DNA of 64,000 nucleotides from Phalacrocorax aristotelis (taxonomy: Eukaryota > Chordata > Aves > Suliformes > Phalacrocoracidae), in assembly GCF_949628215.1 (NCBI RefSeq), contig NC_134276.1, forward strand, positions 8,583,690 to 8,647,689. The letters are read 5' to 3'. The notes beneath the pieces are model-generated. The model was not told the origin of the DNA and ran no database searches. It worked only from the letters and a program-made list of their open reading frames with translations. The position numbers were made by a program, and so were the translations under genes. Every line of letters begins with the position of its first letter. Within the stretch, counting starts at the first letter, position 1. Below are positions 1-12,929 of this stretch, in pieces.

Positions 1-228
1 AAGAGGGAAGTCTCCCAGCAAAGAGCTGCAGAGTTTTCCGAAGCGCAGGACATGTACTATCTGGAAACCTCAGCAAAAGAATCAGATAATGTGGAAAAAC
101 TCTTCCTGGACTTGGCCTGCCGGTTGATCAGCGAGGCACGACAGAACACCCTTGTGAACAATGTCTCATCCCCCTTACCAGGAGAGGGGAAAAGTATCAG
201 CTACTTGACTTGCTGTAATTTTAATTAA
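1..228 (+). CDS. RAB30: RAB30 small GTPase, C-terminal part of last coding exon (partial at left edge)
   Basis: The frame starting at base 1 encodes 75 residues and a TAA stop at 226-228. They match the C-terminal third of vertebrate RAB30, about residues 129-203 if the protein has the usual 203. Visible landmarks are the G5 guanine-binding motif ETSAKES, the helix-5 segment VEKLFLDLACRLI, and the C-terminus LTCCNFN, whose paired cysteines are the expected geranylgeranylation site. RAB30 is a Rab-family GTPase associated with the Golgi and membrane traffic. Only small differences from mammalian RAB30 are seen, such as Ala for Glu shortly after the start. The P-loop, switch regions and NKxD motif lie outside the window. 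The gene points right, so its 3' UTR runs into this window. Identity is near certain; the 5' limit of this exon cannot be seen. Confidence 0.97.
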   Translation, partial: KREVSQQRAAEFSEAQDMYYLETSAKESDNVEKLFLDLACRLISEARQNTLVNNVSSPLPGEGKSISYLTCCNFN

Positions 229-3200
229 AGAGCTGGCGTATGATTTCCCTTTCTGCCATGGGCCAAGAGGATTTTTTTTTTGCTGGGATTTATCTCCTTG
301 AAGGGAATTCCTGTCGCTTTGACCCATCTGACTTACCCTGAGTCAGGTTGCAGACCTGGAAGCATGGCAGGCTGAAGGCTCCAGCTGCATGGCAACGTAG
401 CAGAATATAACATGGTTTAAACTTCATTTTTCTTGCAGTCTCTGGAGCGGGTTAGGAAAAGGAGAGTTGCACAAACACTTCATGTAATGCAGAACGTGAG
501 CTATTGCATTTCCTTCTGTGGGAGACTAGAGCAGCCTCCTGAAGACATTGAAGAGATCAAAATCTTTCTTACAGAACAAGATGTTTTGTCCTTTTTAAAA
601 TTAAAAAAATAAGAAAGAAAAACCCAACAATGAACACTGACCCTGGACTACACTGGCAATCTTCTGGGCTGCCAGCGGGTGAGCTCTTAAGACGTATATA
701 GCGTGTGCCAGCACATCTTCATGGAGGACTCTGGTGTTTGAAACAGTGTTATGTCTCTCATCTACAGGCACTTTCATGAACATGGAATTAAAAAAAAAAA
801 AGTTACCTATATCAACATTTTCAAGATTTAAGAAGACCTGGATACAGCTCAGTTGCTCCCTTTGGTGCTAGCAGTTCAGCAAATATTCTGTAGACCAAAT
901 GTAGTCTTACTACATTACTGTCCTCTGAATGTGTAACCTAGGCTGGTTAGGAAAAAACACTAATTAGCACTGTTCATTAAAAAAAAAAAAAAAAATCTTG
1001 TTACCTCTTTTTCCAGGCCTGAACATAGTCGGAAAGGACTGTGCTGCTTTGATATCCAACATAGGATGAAAGGATGTTCCAGAAATAAAAAAAAGAAAAT
1101 TAACCGTCCCTCCTGTAATTAGTAATGTCCTAATGTGAAAAATCAGCCTTGGGAAACATTATTGGTGGAGTTGGAAAAAGCACACCAGACACGGCTGAAA
1201 TCTCGTGTGTGCATGGATTGAGTATAAGGGTTCAAAGAGAGCACAGTTTGAAGTGGCAGGCTGCAATATGTCTGGCTTAAAAATAAAGCTTGTAGATACA
1301 TTCTTGTTGAAAGGCAGGCGTACAATTTTGTAGAGCTTTTTTTTTAATGCTAAGTGGAAGTAGCAATGGGCTGCAAGTGGTATCATTCTGTCTGACCCAT
1401 CCAGCACTCACCTTGTGGAACTGCTCTCCACGATGCTCCTGAAGGTATCTTCTTGTCGTCTAGTCTCTCTGCTAGAGTCGCTTTCAGGTTCGGGGCTGTA
1501 GAGTCATTTAATTTACTTGCTTTGTACTCTTAATCTCAGACTCCAGTGTACATGTAACTGTTTAGGCAGCTTCTACAAACCCCCTGAAGCGGAAGCACTA
1601 CGGACTTCGCGATGTTATTACACCTCTAGTGCCATATGCAAATAATGCATTGCAAATTTACATGTTAAAGCGAAATTGGAAGATAGTGAATGCGCACATG
1701 AAAAATGATTTTCAGATGTTTGAATTCAGTTTAGCTAATCTGGAAAATATCTTCTGGTGATTACATGGCTGTGATATGCTGTAATTTAGAGTTAATCAAT
1801 TTAATATTATTTGGCATTTATTGAAGATTATAACAGAGCTTTTGTATTGTCATAAAAGGCTGCCAGTAAGTACTTCTTGAAATGAGTAACAATAATAATA
1901 AAAAAAAGGCATTTTAAAATGCTTTTTCACATTTTCCTGGAAAGACTTCTTTGGGCTGTGTCATGTTGTGCCTTTGATCTGTAATGGAGAGCTGACTCTG
2001 TGTCAGAGAGAGGGGGGATCAGTGTGTCTCATCACCATTTTTAGTATTTTCTTGCTATATTTTAGGTCACTTTCTTCTTTTATGACTAGCAGTAAAAAGG
2101 AAGATGTAGAAGTTGTGGTACAAGGCTTGTTTGTCATTTAGGTAACACTTAGCAAAGTGCTGCTGTAAGTGTGAGATGTTGGGGGACATGTCATCTGCTG
2201 TGCTGGCCTGTGCTGGTCCTTTTCAGTCTCTGCTCGTGGTGTAACCCAGAGGATTTAGTAACACGTGGGACTTGGTGGCTTCTGCTGTGCTGGGCTGTGT
2301 GGTAGAGACTGCCAAAGAGCAATGTCGGTCTTGAGCATTCCCCAAATAAGCTTGTGAAGACCACCCAATTCTGAGACAGCTGACTCTGCACAGCTCTTAG
2401 GCAGCTGTTTAGAGCAAGGCTTAGGGTGTTACAGCATGTAATTGATAACAAATAGGGCAGGGCTGTTTGAGTTAATCAAGGAAGAAGGAGACTGCACACT
2501 AAAGCCGCTGTGGGTTCCTCAGCCTGTTTTCCAAAAGGATCAAAGCTGGGCTGGTATTTTTCATTCCTTCTGAGTACTGCTATAAATGCATTTTAAAATG
2601 CTCCTCGTGTGACTTCTGCAGTTTGAACTCTAATGCATCATCACGACCAAACAAGCTGAACTGGTCAAATAGCAGAAACTAACTTTATTTTCATGGGTAT
2701 TCACTTAGAGTTTCTAGAAGGCTAAGTCTCTTTTTCTCCAGTGCTTTCCTAACCTGCGGGTGACTATATTGGAGACTAGCTGCCTACCAGCTTCCAAGCA
2801 TTGGGTCTTTTTATTGCCAGCAAACCTTCCCCTTGCAAGGACTCCATCCCGAGACAATGACGTGCTTTTGCAATGGGGTTGAATGCTGCAGTTGGGCTGA
2901 TGCTACAGTGAAGTATCTGACTCCTCCGGGGACAAATGTGAAAGGATTCCTTTCAAAATATATTCCGTGTACATTTAAGAAGTTGAAAGGAAGCAATGGT
3001 GGTATGTACAGCATTTTATAAAGTCATAAGCCAAAGCTGTAGTCTGAAACTTGCTCCTTTTTCTGCAGTTAACAAACACACTGCCTGTTGAAGAAGTGAT
3101 ATTTGATTGTAGTAATTCCTTTTACAGGAGTTATTTTTGTACACCTTTGAATATCTCTCTAGTGTGTACAACCCATGTCCACTTGTAGCACTGGGGGCTT

Positions 3201-6200
3201 ATCTTCTCTGCAGTCTGGTCCACTGCTGAAGGCTTCCCAACTAGAAGAGAAGCTTTATCAACTGCTAATGACAGCTTAGTTCCCTGGCCTAGTGATCAAA
3301 GTCTTGAAAAATAAAAGTAGATAAACCCACAAATCCCCATTATGACAATCATCTCTCCAACTATGGCCAACACCTTGCTAGATGAGTGGATTTTTGAGAG
3401 AACAGTAAAAGCTTTGTGATGCTTGCTGGGTCGAGCATCCAAAAATCCATGCAGAATTGATACAATTGGACCAAAATTGACTAGAAATGTTCTCTACTGT
3501 CAAGAGAGTAAGGCACTGATTTTAGTGTGGCTACTAGGTTTTGATGTATTTTCGGGGTGATACATTCACAGCCATGAAGGAATCTTCTTACTCCTGGGTT
3601 TTTCATAGTTGTTCTATATCAGACTTTTTCTTGAAAATTTTTAGCACATGAGTAGTTCCAAGCAGAAACCAGCGTTGGACGGTCAACAAATGTTTGTTTA
3701 ATCTAGGAGTCCTGTTTGGAGAGATTAGTAAAAGCATCTCCTGGAAACTGGATGTTCTAAACTCTTTTCCAGTTTAGCCACTGATTCAGTCAGGCTGATC
3801 TTGGGTAAACCACCAAATGTTCTGTGCTTCGGATCACCGTGGGTGAAGTACTTGCTAGTATTTTGCATTGGGTATTTACACTGCATGTTTGCTGGGACAA
3901 GCCATGACTCCCTTCTGTTCCTGCCTGTGTTCCCCATGAGAGAGCAAGCACAAGGGAAAAAAATGCCCTCCAGGACAAAAACCTATGATGGAAAATGTGA
4001 AATTATGAACTCTATAGAGAAGGGGACACTGGGTGCCTCTTCCTACCTCTAACACCGAAGTCCTGATTTAACCTACAGGTAAGTTGTTTGAGCATGCAGT
4101 CAAACATGTTTGTGCTGAATGCTAAATGGTTTTGTGATCATTATTTAACAAAAACCACAGATAATAAATTGTCAGACAAGATACTTTGTTTGCTGTAGAA
4201 TGCCTGAAACAGCCCTTAAAACCTGTCAGCCTGCTGGTGCTGTTTGTCTTTTTGGAAATAGCTATATTGGTAACAGTTGGCTCCTGCTGGTCTAGGCTTA
4301 GTGGTTAATGGCTATTGAATTCCTTCAGCATCAGTAATAACAGCAGCAGACTGAGGTTGACACAGGAGACAGTGATTTGAAAAGAGGGAAAGTCGAACTT
4401 AGTGATGCAGAAGCGTGGTGGGTGCGCCTATGTGGGACAACAGGCTTTCCTGAGCTTTTGCTGACAAGGGATGCAATTAGTTCTAGTCAAACCCACTGGG
4501 TTTTGCCATGTTCGTTATCCCTAAGGACTGCTGTTTGTTCAGCAGCTTTTCCACTTGTCTTCTCTTTTCAGTATGAAGAACTGTCTATAAATCAGGCTGA
4601 GATGTTTTGCTGGTATGATTTCTGTAGTCAGGCTGGATTCAGTTGGAAGATAGGTGAAATTCTCCAGCTATTAAAACAGGATGAGCAAACGTGCAGGATA
4701 CACTGCCCTTCGGGGACGTGTGGTGTCATCGTGGCCTGATATGGCTGGAGAAACTCTTTCCTGGCTGTGGGGCAGAGTGAGTGCTGTAGCCCTTTGTGCA
4801 AGGGGAAGGATGACTGTGTGAAGCAGAAAATGCAAGGTAAAGGGATGGTTCTACTCAAGATTTCCTCAATCCCATCGTCTTTTTTAAAAAAAGGCATTTA
4901 TGGCTTAAAGTTGGATTGTTCTGGATTTTAATAAAGAATGCTTTGAATTTGAGTCTCACCTGAGATTCTTCTGCATTCTGTTGCTTTCAATATCAAAGTA
5001 CCCAATATCCTCACAGGTGTTGTTCCTACCAACAACGATCTTTCTGAGCTTACTCAGTTAGAAAAGGTATTTCTAGAAGACACTTTGAATTCCTAGTGAG
5101 CAAGTATGGAAACTCTCTGAAATATTGATGTACATAAGGGTTCATCAGAAAACCCACTGGAGCTGAAAGAAACTCTGATCAATTCTAGTATCGAAAGCCC
5201 AGTGAAAGATGTTACATAAAAATGTTTTGGTGGTTTTTCCTTAGTTTTTATAAACTTTGCTTATCTGAACAAATTTGGCTCTTGAAGCCAACCTTTCTTT
5301 CCTTGTGTTAAGTCTATCCTCTGGTTGCTGTGGGTAGTAATTGCTCTAGTTACTGTTCACAGACAGCAAAGGATCATCATTCTGAAGGACAGTCTTGTTT
5401 TCTCATGATGATGAGTGGACGGGAGACACTTGATTTCCAACAAGTGACTAGTGCAGCCTCGATGGGAACTGGTCATTTCTTTGAAATGTGATCATCCACT
5501 TGCGCTGTAGTTAAATGTACCGTAAAGGTTACAGATCTCACATCTGCCTCAGTTCAGGATTTATTTTGGCTGGGAAAATAGACAACAGGGTAATGATGCT
5601 GACCATGATGCAAGGTGCTCAAAGTAGCCTGCTGCGTTGCTCTGACTTACCTCACTAATCACCACCTCGCTAAACTGGCCCAAAGCCTCCTTTTACCATA
5701 CTGTAGTATATCCAGCCGAGATAGATAGTTGGCTGTCATCACCCATGGATGCCGTCACACCCTTTCCCTTCATGGGAATGAGCTGTAATTTAAACCAGAA
5801 GTAAAAACTATGCCATATGAGTTGAGAGTGGTGTGTCTTACCCTGCCCTGGAGCCCCACAGATCCAGGAAGAAAAAGCTCATCTCTGATGTTTGCCCCTC
5901 CAAATGCAGTCAACTAGATAACCAGGGAAAGATAACCCAGATATAGCAGAAACTGAGATGGCAATGAGTATAATTTCGGTTGTAAATGTTATCAGTGAAA
6001 AATTAGTCTGGTTTTAAGAGAATAGCTGGGGTTAACAGTTCAGCTCATCTGTCTGGATAATCAGGAGCTGGCTGTACTGTACTCAGATATTGTCTTTGTT
6101 TTTACATTAATAACTAGCTATTAGCAGTTCCTGGATGTGATCACATTTGTTGAACCAGTTATCCTTTTCCAGCAAGCTCAGAAGATAATTTGAGCTCTGG

Positions 6201-8490
6201 TTAGTGCTACAATTAAACTCAAGAAGCAGGTGCCACCTATGCATTTGCACCTTAGCATTTTCTGCTACTGCTTGTCCTGGGGCAATGTTCCCAAGCATAT
6301 GCACACTTGCGAGTGCACTGCAGCGGTGTCCCTGCCGAGCATCCTCTGGAGTCCAGCCCTGGTCTACAGGCACCTGACATGGCCAAAACCTGTGTCAGTC
6401 ATGTTTTTAGCTGCGCACGGGTCCCTGGGGCGAGAGGATGTTAAAAGTACTGTTCTTCTTTCATGGGCAGTGATCAAGGGGTCTGGTGTGTCTCCTGTCA
6501 CAAGAATGGAAACCTCAGAGCTTTTCAAAGCCTGATTCCTCCAGTACCTTTCATCCATGAATCTGCATGTTCCCAGTACTGCTCATGCCCTGCATGGTGT
6601 GCTGCTGGTGTTATGGGAGCACTGTGAGAAGGGGAAACCAAAGTGCTGTGGAGATCTCGGGCTGGAAATGGGCCTGGTTGCATGAACCACTGGATCAGAG
6701 TCCTGCTTTAGGTAGAAGGAAGAGCATCCGTGGCTTGTCTTCTGTGCCTCCACTTTGTCCTCTGTTCTCAGCCAGGGCATCCTGTAAGGAATGTTTCCTT
6801 TCTTATGGGACTAATATGAGAGATTCAGATGTTGAGAATCAGTGGGGGTTCGGTGCAAGTGAGTAAATCCCCAGTGAGGAGGAGGATGCTCTCTGTCCAG
6901 GGAGACTTACGGCTGTGTGGAGGAGGAGTCATTCTGTGCTGTCACTTGGGTGGTGGTGTGAATATCTCCCAGGGTCTGGGTTGCATCATTGGCATGAGCT
7001 TTAGTAAATGTAATGGTCTCGGTGTCCCCAGCCTTTATGGAGGGGAAAGCGGAGGAGAGGGGAATGCCGTTTTGACATTTTAATGGAGCGAGAATAAAAT
7101 GTTTGGTCTACGGCAGGGAGAACTGCTGTGATTTCAGGCACTGCTATTTCCTTAGCTCTTGCAGACTGTTTGGAAGAAGCCTTACTGCTGGCCTCCACAT
7201 ACAGTCAGCACTGGAAGAGGAAAAACCAACTTCTTAAGCCAATGTTTTGGGGGAGAAAAGGCCATCAATGAGATATGGAGGAAGCCCAGTGCTTGTTGCT
7301 ATGCTGGTTTAGAGTGACAAGTCTATCTCTGGAAATTAGACAAGTAGTTTAAAATGTGCCATGGTTTTTAGCATAATAAGATGCACTGCAGATATGTTAA
7401 ATCCATTTCATTCCCCACAGCTGTTTACAAAAGGAAAAAAAATAAAAAACCCCTGAGATTGGAGCAGCTGCAGTCACTCAGTTGTCAATATGGGACAAGG
7501 CTCTTCCTGCTCCTCTTTTATTTCCACTTCACTCTGTTCTGCTGCACATATTTGGCTGTTCTGTGAATTTGCAGATCATGAGGTTTTTTTCTAACTGCCT
7601 TTGATCTATACAGAAAGACTCACCCAACTCATCTGAATTCATTAATACGTTGAGTAGGCATTTTAATTTCATGTGTACTGGATTGTTTCCCTTTGTAATG
7701 TTATCTGACAAGTTTGTCGTGCTCTGCATTACCTTTAGGTTTTTGAGTCTGAAATGCTTCCTCTTTCCTGAAAGCTATGATCACTTCTGGAGATGCTATA
7801 AAGGTGTCTTCATTTCCTCAGAAGAAAACCTGAATTACTCTCAGCTTTGATTACTAGCAAATCAATATTGATGCACGTATTTTCTTCTTTTACAGCGTGA
7901 ACAAAGTACGTTTTATACCATCAACTGTAGTCTGAGTTGTAGTTTAAAAACCTGCATAAGCACTAAAAGCAGCATTTTGTTTGCAACTTCCATGCCAGGA
8001 AAGTCACAGCATTAAAGGAATTTCCTGTGTTGGAGTTTTTCCCACAAAGGTCTACTGTCTTTTCCCCAACAATTGTGAATTTAGCACAATGTACAGAATT
8101 TTAGCAAGTTCCCCAGTTCCTAAACACGTGGCCAGAAGGATGAGGAGAGGACGTGTTTCTTGTTGATCAAGCACAACCATTTCAGTGGAGAAAATGCACT
8201 ACAGCTGGTCGGACCATTGATCTCGAGTTGCTGGGGTACTGCTGGGAAGGGTATAGGTGTGAGCAAATCGCCAAACTGTGAATCATTGACTGTCAGAAGC
8301 ATTTGGCTTGTCTGTGTTTTTTTTAAGTTCCTGTTGTCAAGTGTGGTACAGTGGGGTTGAGAAAGGAATGTATTTTGGATGACCAGGATGATGAATGTAT
8401 GATGCTTCATGTTTATTTGTAATGTCCTTTTTATACCTAGAAATTGCTTATGTATGTATCTGTATGTAAATAAATGTTTAATCCTTTCCA
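229..8490 (+). other. RAB30: Probable long 3' UTR of RAB30
   Basis: After the RAB30 stop there is no coding signal for over 12 kb on this strand. The stretch is AT-rich with no recognisable CR1 copy, as expected of a long vertebrate 3' UTR. AATAAA hexamers occur at 1282-1287, 4930-4935 and 8469-8474, with others near 3309 and 7094. The one at 8469 sits in a TGTATGTAAATAAATG context and is the best distal candidate. The end point is inferred; transcripts could stop earlier or continue towards 10.6 kb. Short open frames here are not supported by any recognisable family. Confidence 0.5.
8469..8474 (+). terminator. Candidate distal polyadenylation signal for RAB30
   Basis: A canonical AATAAA preceded by TGTA-rich sequence, the kind bound by cleavage factor I, and followed within 30 bases by T- and GT-rich sequence (TGGTCTTTAAAGTGTTTGG). 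It is the strongest such context between the RAB30 stop and DDIAS. Confidence 0.45.
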
Positions 8491-11400
8491 CTTGGTCTTT
8501 AAAGTGTTTGGTTCGTTTGGTTTTTTTATTTGCACTGCAAAGCAAAGTTGCCTTAACACGTACAAAACAGATTGACTTGACATGATTTAATATCAGACCA
8601 ACAAATAAATGGCTTCTAAGGATTTTCTGCTTGGGCTGAGCATACCAAGGCTCTCACAGCATTGAGACCTCACAAGAAGAGCAAAAGCAGAGCTGCGTCC
8701 ATGCTGACAGCAGTGCCCCTTTGTACTGGAGCAGAAGAAAAAATTTTATTCACAAGAGAGATGGTAGCGAAGTTTGAAATGCCGGCATCAGTCACTAGAG
8801 GGTGGTCTTTGACAGAGGTACCATCTTCACTCACTGTCATTGCAAACCTGTGCTGGTTAAACTTATCCTAGCAAGATGCTAGGTTTGTGTTGAAGGTGAT
8901 GGTTGGATGCTGCAGTTGTTTTTTATTCCCAGTACCTCTTTTTTCTTTCTATAATGCTAGCTCTTCTTTTCAGCCTTCAACTTGCTCTCTTCACGCTTGT
9001 AGAACTCCACTGGAGTTCCCCAGTGACCTGCCTTTCTGGGGGCCTAGAATCCTTTTGGACAAGATCTCCCATTTTAAGCCTTTAGCCTTTTAGTCAATAT
9101 GTAAAGTTTGTGCTCTGATTCATTCTGGGGATGGGGTTCCCTCCCCTGTGCTCTGCTCCACATCAAAGATTACTTCAGCTAACACTTAAACTGAGAAATG
9201 AGCTGTGAAGCTTGAAGACACCATGTGTCCTTTATTGCCTCTTCCACTGACCTTGAAGCTCCTTACTTGGTAAGTGTCTGACATGAGGGCTGGACCATCT
9301 GCTCCGTGTTCCCAGGAAGCTGGCACTTTGTGTCAGTGATAAAACAGAGAGGTATTTGGAGAGGGAAAAGTCCCTGCATGCTTCTGGGTAGGAAGTGGGC
9401 AAAGGGAGGGAAAGAAAACACCCCTAAAGCTCAGACAGCTGGAGCTGAGTATTTACTGAAAGAGAGGAGGGCTGGAGGGTGGTGCCTAGGGGGCGATGGC
9501 TGGAGAAGCCAGGTCAAGCTCTTCCTGGGGAAAGGTAAGGGGCAGGTGAAGAGTGGCAGCTCTTCCTTACAAGGAGTATGTAACCGGTGGGATGTGCAAC
9601 CTTCTTCTTCAGCAGGTGTAGCAGCAAGGGCACAGCCTGTGCCAGGCTTTGCTGTGGGCAAAAGGACTATAGGAGCACGACAGCTCCCTGCAAAACAGGA
9701 ACAAACTGCCCAGGGGGAGAAATGAAAGACTGACAGACTACAGGAGCAAAACCAAAACAGCTTATTGCCTCTCCTCAATCTTCTCATGTACAAAGTTTTC
9801 TTACTGAGCGCTTGGGGAGCTCTGCCCAGAAGATGTCTTCTTGCTGACAGGGGCCTGTCACACAACAGTACTTTCTGGTGTCTCTCTGTGCGCGCAGTCC
9901 TCTTGCAGAAAGCACAGGAGATCTGACTGCCCTGCACTAATTTCAATGGTATCATGCAGACAGTCCAAACCTAATTTAAAATCTAGTCTTGATTTATGGA
10001 TTTCTGTGCACAGGGACTCAACCACTAACCCGGTATGCATTTTCAGGAGTTTTATTACCTTCAGAATTAAACATGCTGAGCTTTATTATTTTTGTACAAG
10101 CTTATAATTATATCAGCTTGCACCAAAGCTATCGCTTAGAGTAGTATGCAGGTGAATTCTCTGCTGAATAAAATCACTCATGCTGGACAAAACATTACAT
10201 GTCAAGATGCTGTCAGGTATATGATGTAGAAGTTCTGGCAGTGTTTTGTTGCTAGCCACATCAAGTCTCTGGTGTATCACTTGGACCCGGTCTAACCCCC
10301 GTGATAAAGTGGGAATCTGTCCAGTTCATCACCAGGGAGTGCTTAAAAAGCCAGCAAAACCAGAGTTTCCTGTTATCTGGGAGGACGTAGAGGAAATAAC
10401 TAGTTACAAGCTTGCTTTGCTTGAGCACTGATGTCTTAAAACCCTTTCAGTATCACCTTCCCTGTGCTCAGTGATCTGTGTATGAGTAATGCCGTCTTTC
10501 CCTTTATTTCTTCTACCTAAGCTATCAATGCAGATTTACCATTTCCAGGCAGGCTACATTTCTTACTCCTTTTCCACTTGCCCCTAACATAGATTCATTA
10601 AGTAGGATTTTGTTTGCAATAAAAATCTTTTGAACAGGCATAGCATTGGTAAGTGTAGGCACAAGCATAGGCTTGCTCCCTTGGGCTCGCCCTAGAGCCC
10701 CACGCTATCCTGACTGAAGCAACCCTGGTGCAGTTCTGGTGCTCTTTGTTGTCACGTGCAGGACTAAAGCTCAGCTGGGCAAGTCACTGACAGCTTATAG
10801 AAGCTGTATGTCTTCTATTACGGACACACCCCCTTGGCTGTGCTGAGAAACCCTGTGCAGGGTTCTGTGTATCACCCACAGCATGGCCACGGTCTTCAGC
10901 AGAGGCTTAAGTGGGCATCACTGGCACAGCACTTAATGAGTGACTCCACTCACAGGTACGATGCTTGGAGTTACTTTGGTCAACAAGTTATGTTTAATTC
11001 TGCTTCCCCCCTGCCTTTTTGCTATAAATAGATGCGCCTTTTTCTTCTGTTTACATCTCGGATCCAGGGACTGCAGGGATCTCGGCTCAGATCTCTAAGA
11101 AGAAACCTCAAGCCTCTTGCCACTGCCACCTACCGTTGCAGCTTCTTTAAATACAAGGAAGAACTTTCGGGTTGTGCTTGCGTACCTTGCCAAGTAGCAC
11201 AGCAAGGAGAAAGGATGGTTTGCTAGTTAAGGTCTTTCAGTCATATCCAGAGCCAGGCTGCACGCTCTCTTAGTGCTGGGCAAGTCTCTGAACCTGTGCC
11301 TCAATTTCCTCAACTGTCAGTAGTGAAAAAACCCAAATCCACACTGACTGCTACGGAAAAACTTCTTTTTAAAGTGAATTTGCCTGTGCAGACTTGCTGT

Positions 11401-12680
11401 GTACCCGTGAGAAACTGCTTCAGCCAGCCTGCGGGAGAGCTGCAGCCTCAGCACACTGTGCCCTCGGTAGGAGAGGCTGCATCTCACTAATACCCTGCTA
11501 GAAATGCACTTGATGAGAAGGTGCAGAACTTAGGGTAGAGACCAAGAAACTGAAAAGGTTTACCTATGTTTTCTGTAAGGCTGATCCACGCTAAAAGTAG
11601 CAGATAAAGTTGGCAAGAGACTAACTGCCCTCATACTTCCCCAAGTCTCCTGAAAATAAAGAGCAGGTACATACGTATTTTACAGAAGAGCTACGAAGGC
11701 ACACAGCATTACAGCTCCAGTTCCAAAGGCCTGGTTTTTTTCATCCCTCCCAACCACCGCTTCCATTGGCCATCTTGGTGCAACAGTGACTCACAGCAGA
11801 GCGTAAGCAAAATGCCCAGGAACAAGATGAACACAAAATGATAGGTTCCCACAATACGACTTTCAGCAGCTTCTGCCTCTCATGTTTCCTAAGGCAGAGG
11901 TGGTGTCTTTATAACCTGAAAGTAAAGTCCTTTAGATATAAGTGTTGATTCAATTTGTTCCTTGCATGCAAAGACACAAAACCCTTCTGACCAAACACTG
12001 AGTCTGGAGCTCAAGTGGGTACACCAGAAATGAAGTGAGGCCTCACACACAGAACTGTAGTAACCTCTACTTGTAGCAGAGAATGACCCAAGCAAAGCCT
12101 CCTTGTCACCAGTCACAATGCCCATGGCGCATACCCATTCTGTACATGAAAAACCCCCGCAGCAAGTAATTTTAGGCCCATGTCTGCTTCTACAAGTCAG
12201 CATTTTCAGACTGATGGGATGCTGTGCCATCGGGTTCCCACAGCCTTCTGCAGCACCCGGCCTACAACGTTGGAGCAGCAGCACCAAGACCTCTCTGCTC
12301 AATGCTCCTACATCAAGCTGTTCTGGCTGGGGGATATGGAAGACCCCAAAGCAAGGAAGAGGAAAGATGCTGCCAGGAATCTGCCACTTGCAGACTTTAA
12401 CTTGAAAAAGCCTACAGAGAAACTGGGAGCTGCTACCAACCTCTCAGGATGGTCCCCTCCACCCAGCTCATCTCTGCCCTGGGATCCCAAGTGGGCTCAA
12501 ATACAAGGCTCCCATGTGGTATTCAAAATTCTTTGATGAAAATTGGCCCTTCTCCACAGAGAGTCATCAGGTAAGCATCTGGAGCAGACAGAGACTCCAG
12601 GGCTCTTCTCATGATAAAAAGGCAACACTGAAGGCTAAAGCACTTCACCTACCTGTACTTGATAAAGTGAGATCTACTAA
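8491..12680. other. Intergenic region between the convergent 3' ends of RAB30 and DDIAS
   Basis: No gene, CR1 copy or RNA gene is recognisable. More AATAAA signals on the plus strand (about 10,168, 10,618 and 11,657) could extend RAB30 transcripts. Bases 11,275-11,325 resemble the conserved core of MIR-type SINEs and are listed separately. The longest open frames here, on the minus strand around 9.4-9.9 kb and 11.9-12.3 kb, show no known domain and look like chance. Confidence 0.5.
11275..11330 (+). repeat. Possible relic of an ancient MIR/CORE-type SINE
   Basis: The order of blocks CTGGGCAAGTC, then GAACCTGTGCCTCA, then TTTCCTCAACTGTCAG follows the well-known MIR core (gggcaagtc ... cctctgtgcctcagtttcctcatctgt). 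The match is from memory and the copy is heavily decayed. A RepeatMasker run with ancestral amniote repeats would decide. Confidence 0.45.
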
Positions 12681-12699
12681 ATACACATTTAGAGAAGTT

Positions 12700-12705
12700 T
12701 TTATT
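12700..12705 (-). terminator. DDIAS: Polyadenylation signal of DDIAS
   Basis: TTTATT on the plus strand is AATAAA on the DDIAS strand (context GCAATAAAAAC), about 225 bases past the stop codon. No other AATAAA on this strand lies closer to the stop. This gives a short 3' UTR of roughly 240-260 bases. Confidence 0.7.
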
Positions 12706-12929
12706 GCACGTTCTAGAGTTAACTTACATAAAAGAAAGTAATTGCAAATTCTGTTTTCCCCCATCTCGGTGGTACAAAGATCTGCAAATAAACACACCTT
12801 GTCTGAGGAATACATATGCCAATAGGTGCATAAACAATATAATTGTTTTTAAACAGATCTTTTCTTCTACCGGCTCCTTCCCAAAAGTCTTAAAAACAAT
12901 TAAAAAGAACACAGCATAGCAATCTCTTT

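Noticed and set aside
9306-9955. Overlapping 139-codon (+) and 174-codon (-) frames
   Set aside because: Both fully overlap on opposite strands, lack recognisable domains and look like chance in a G+C-richer stretch.
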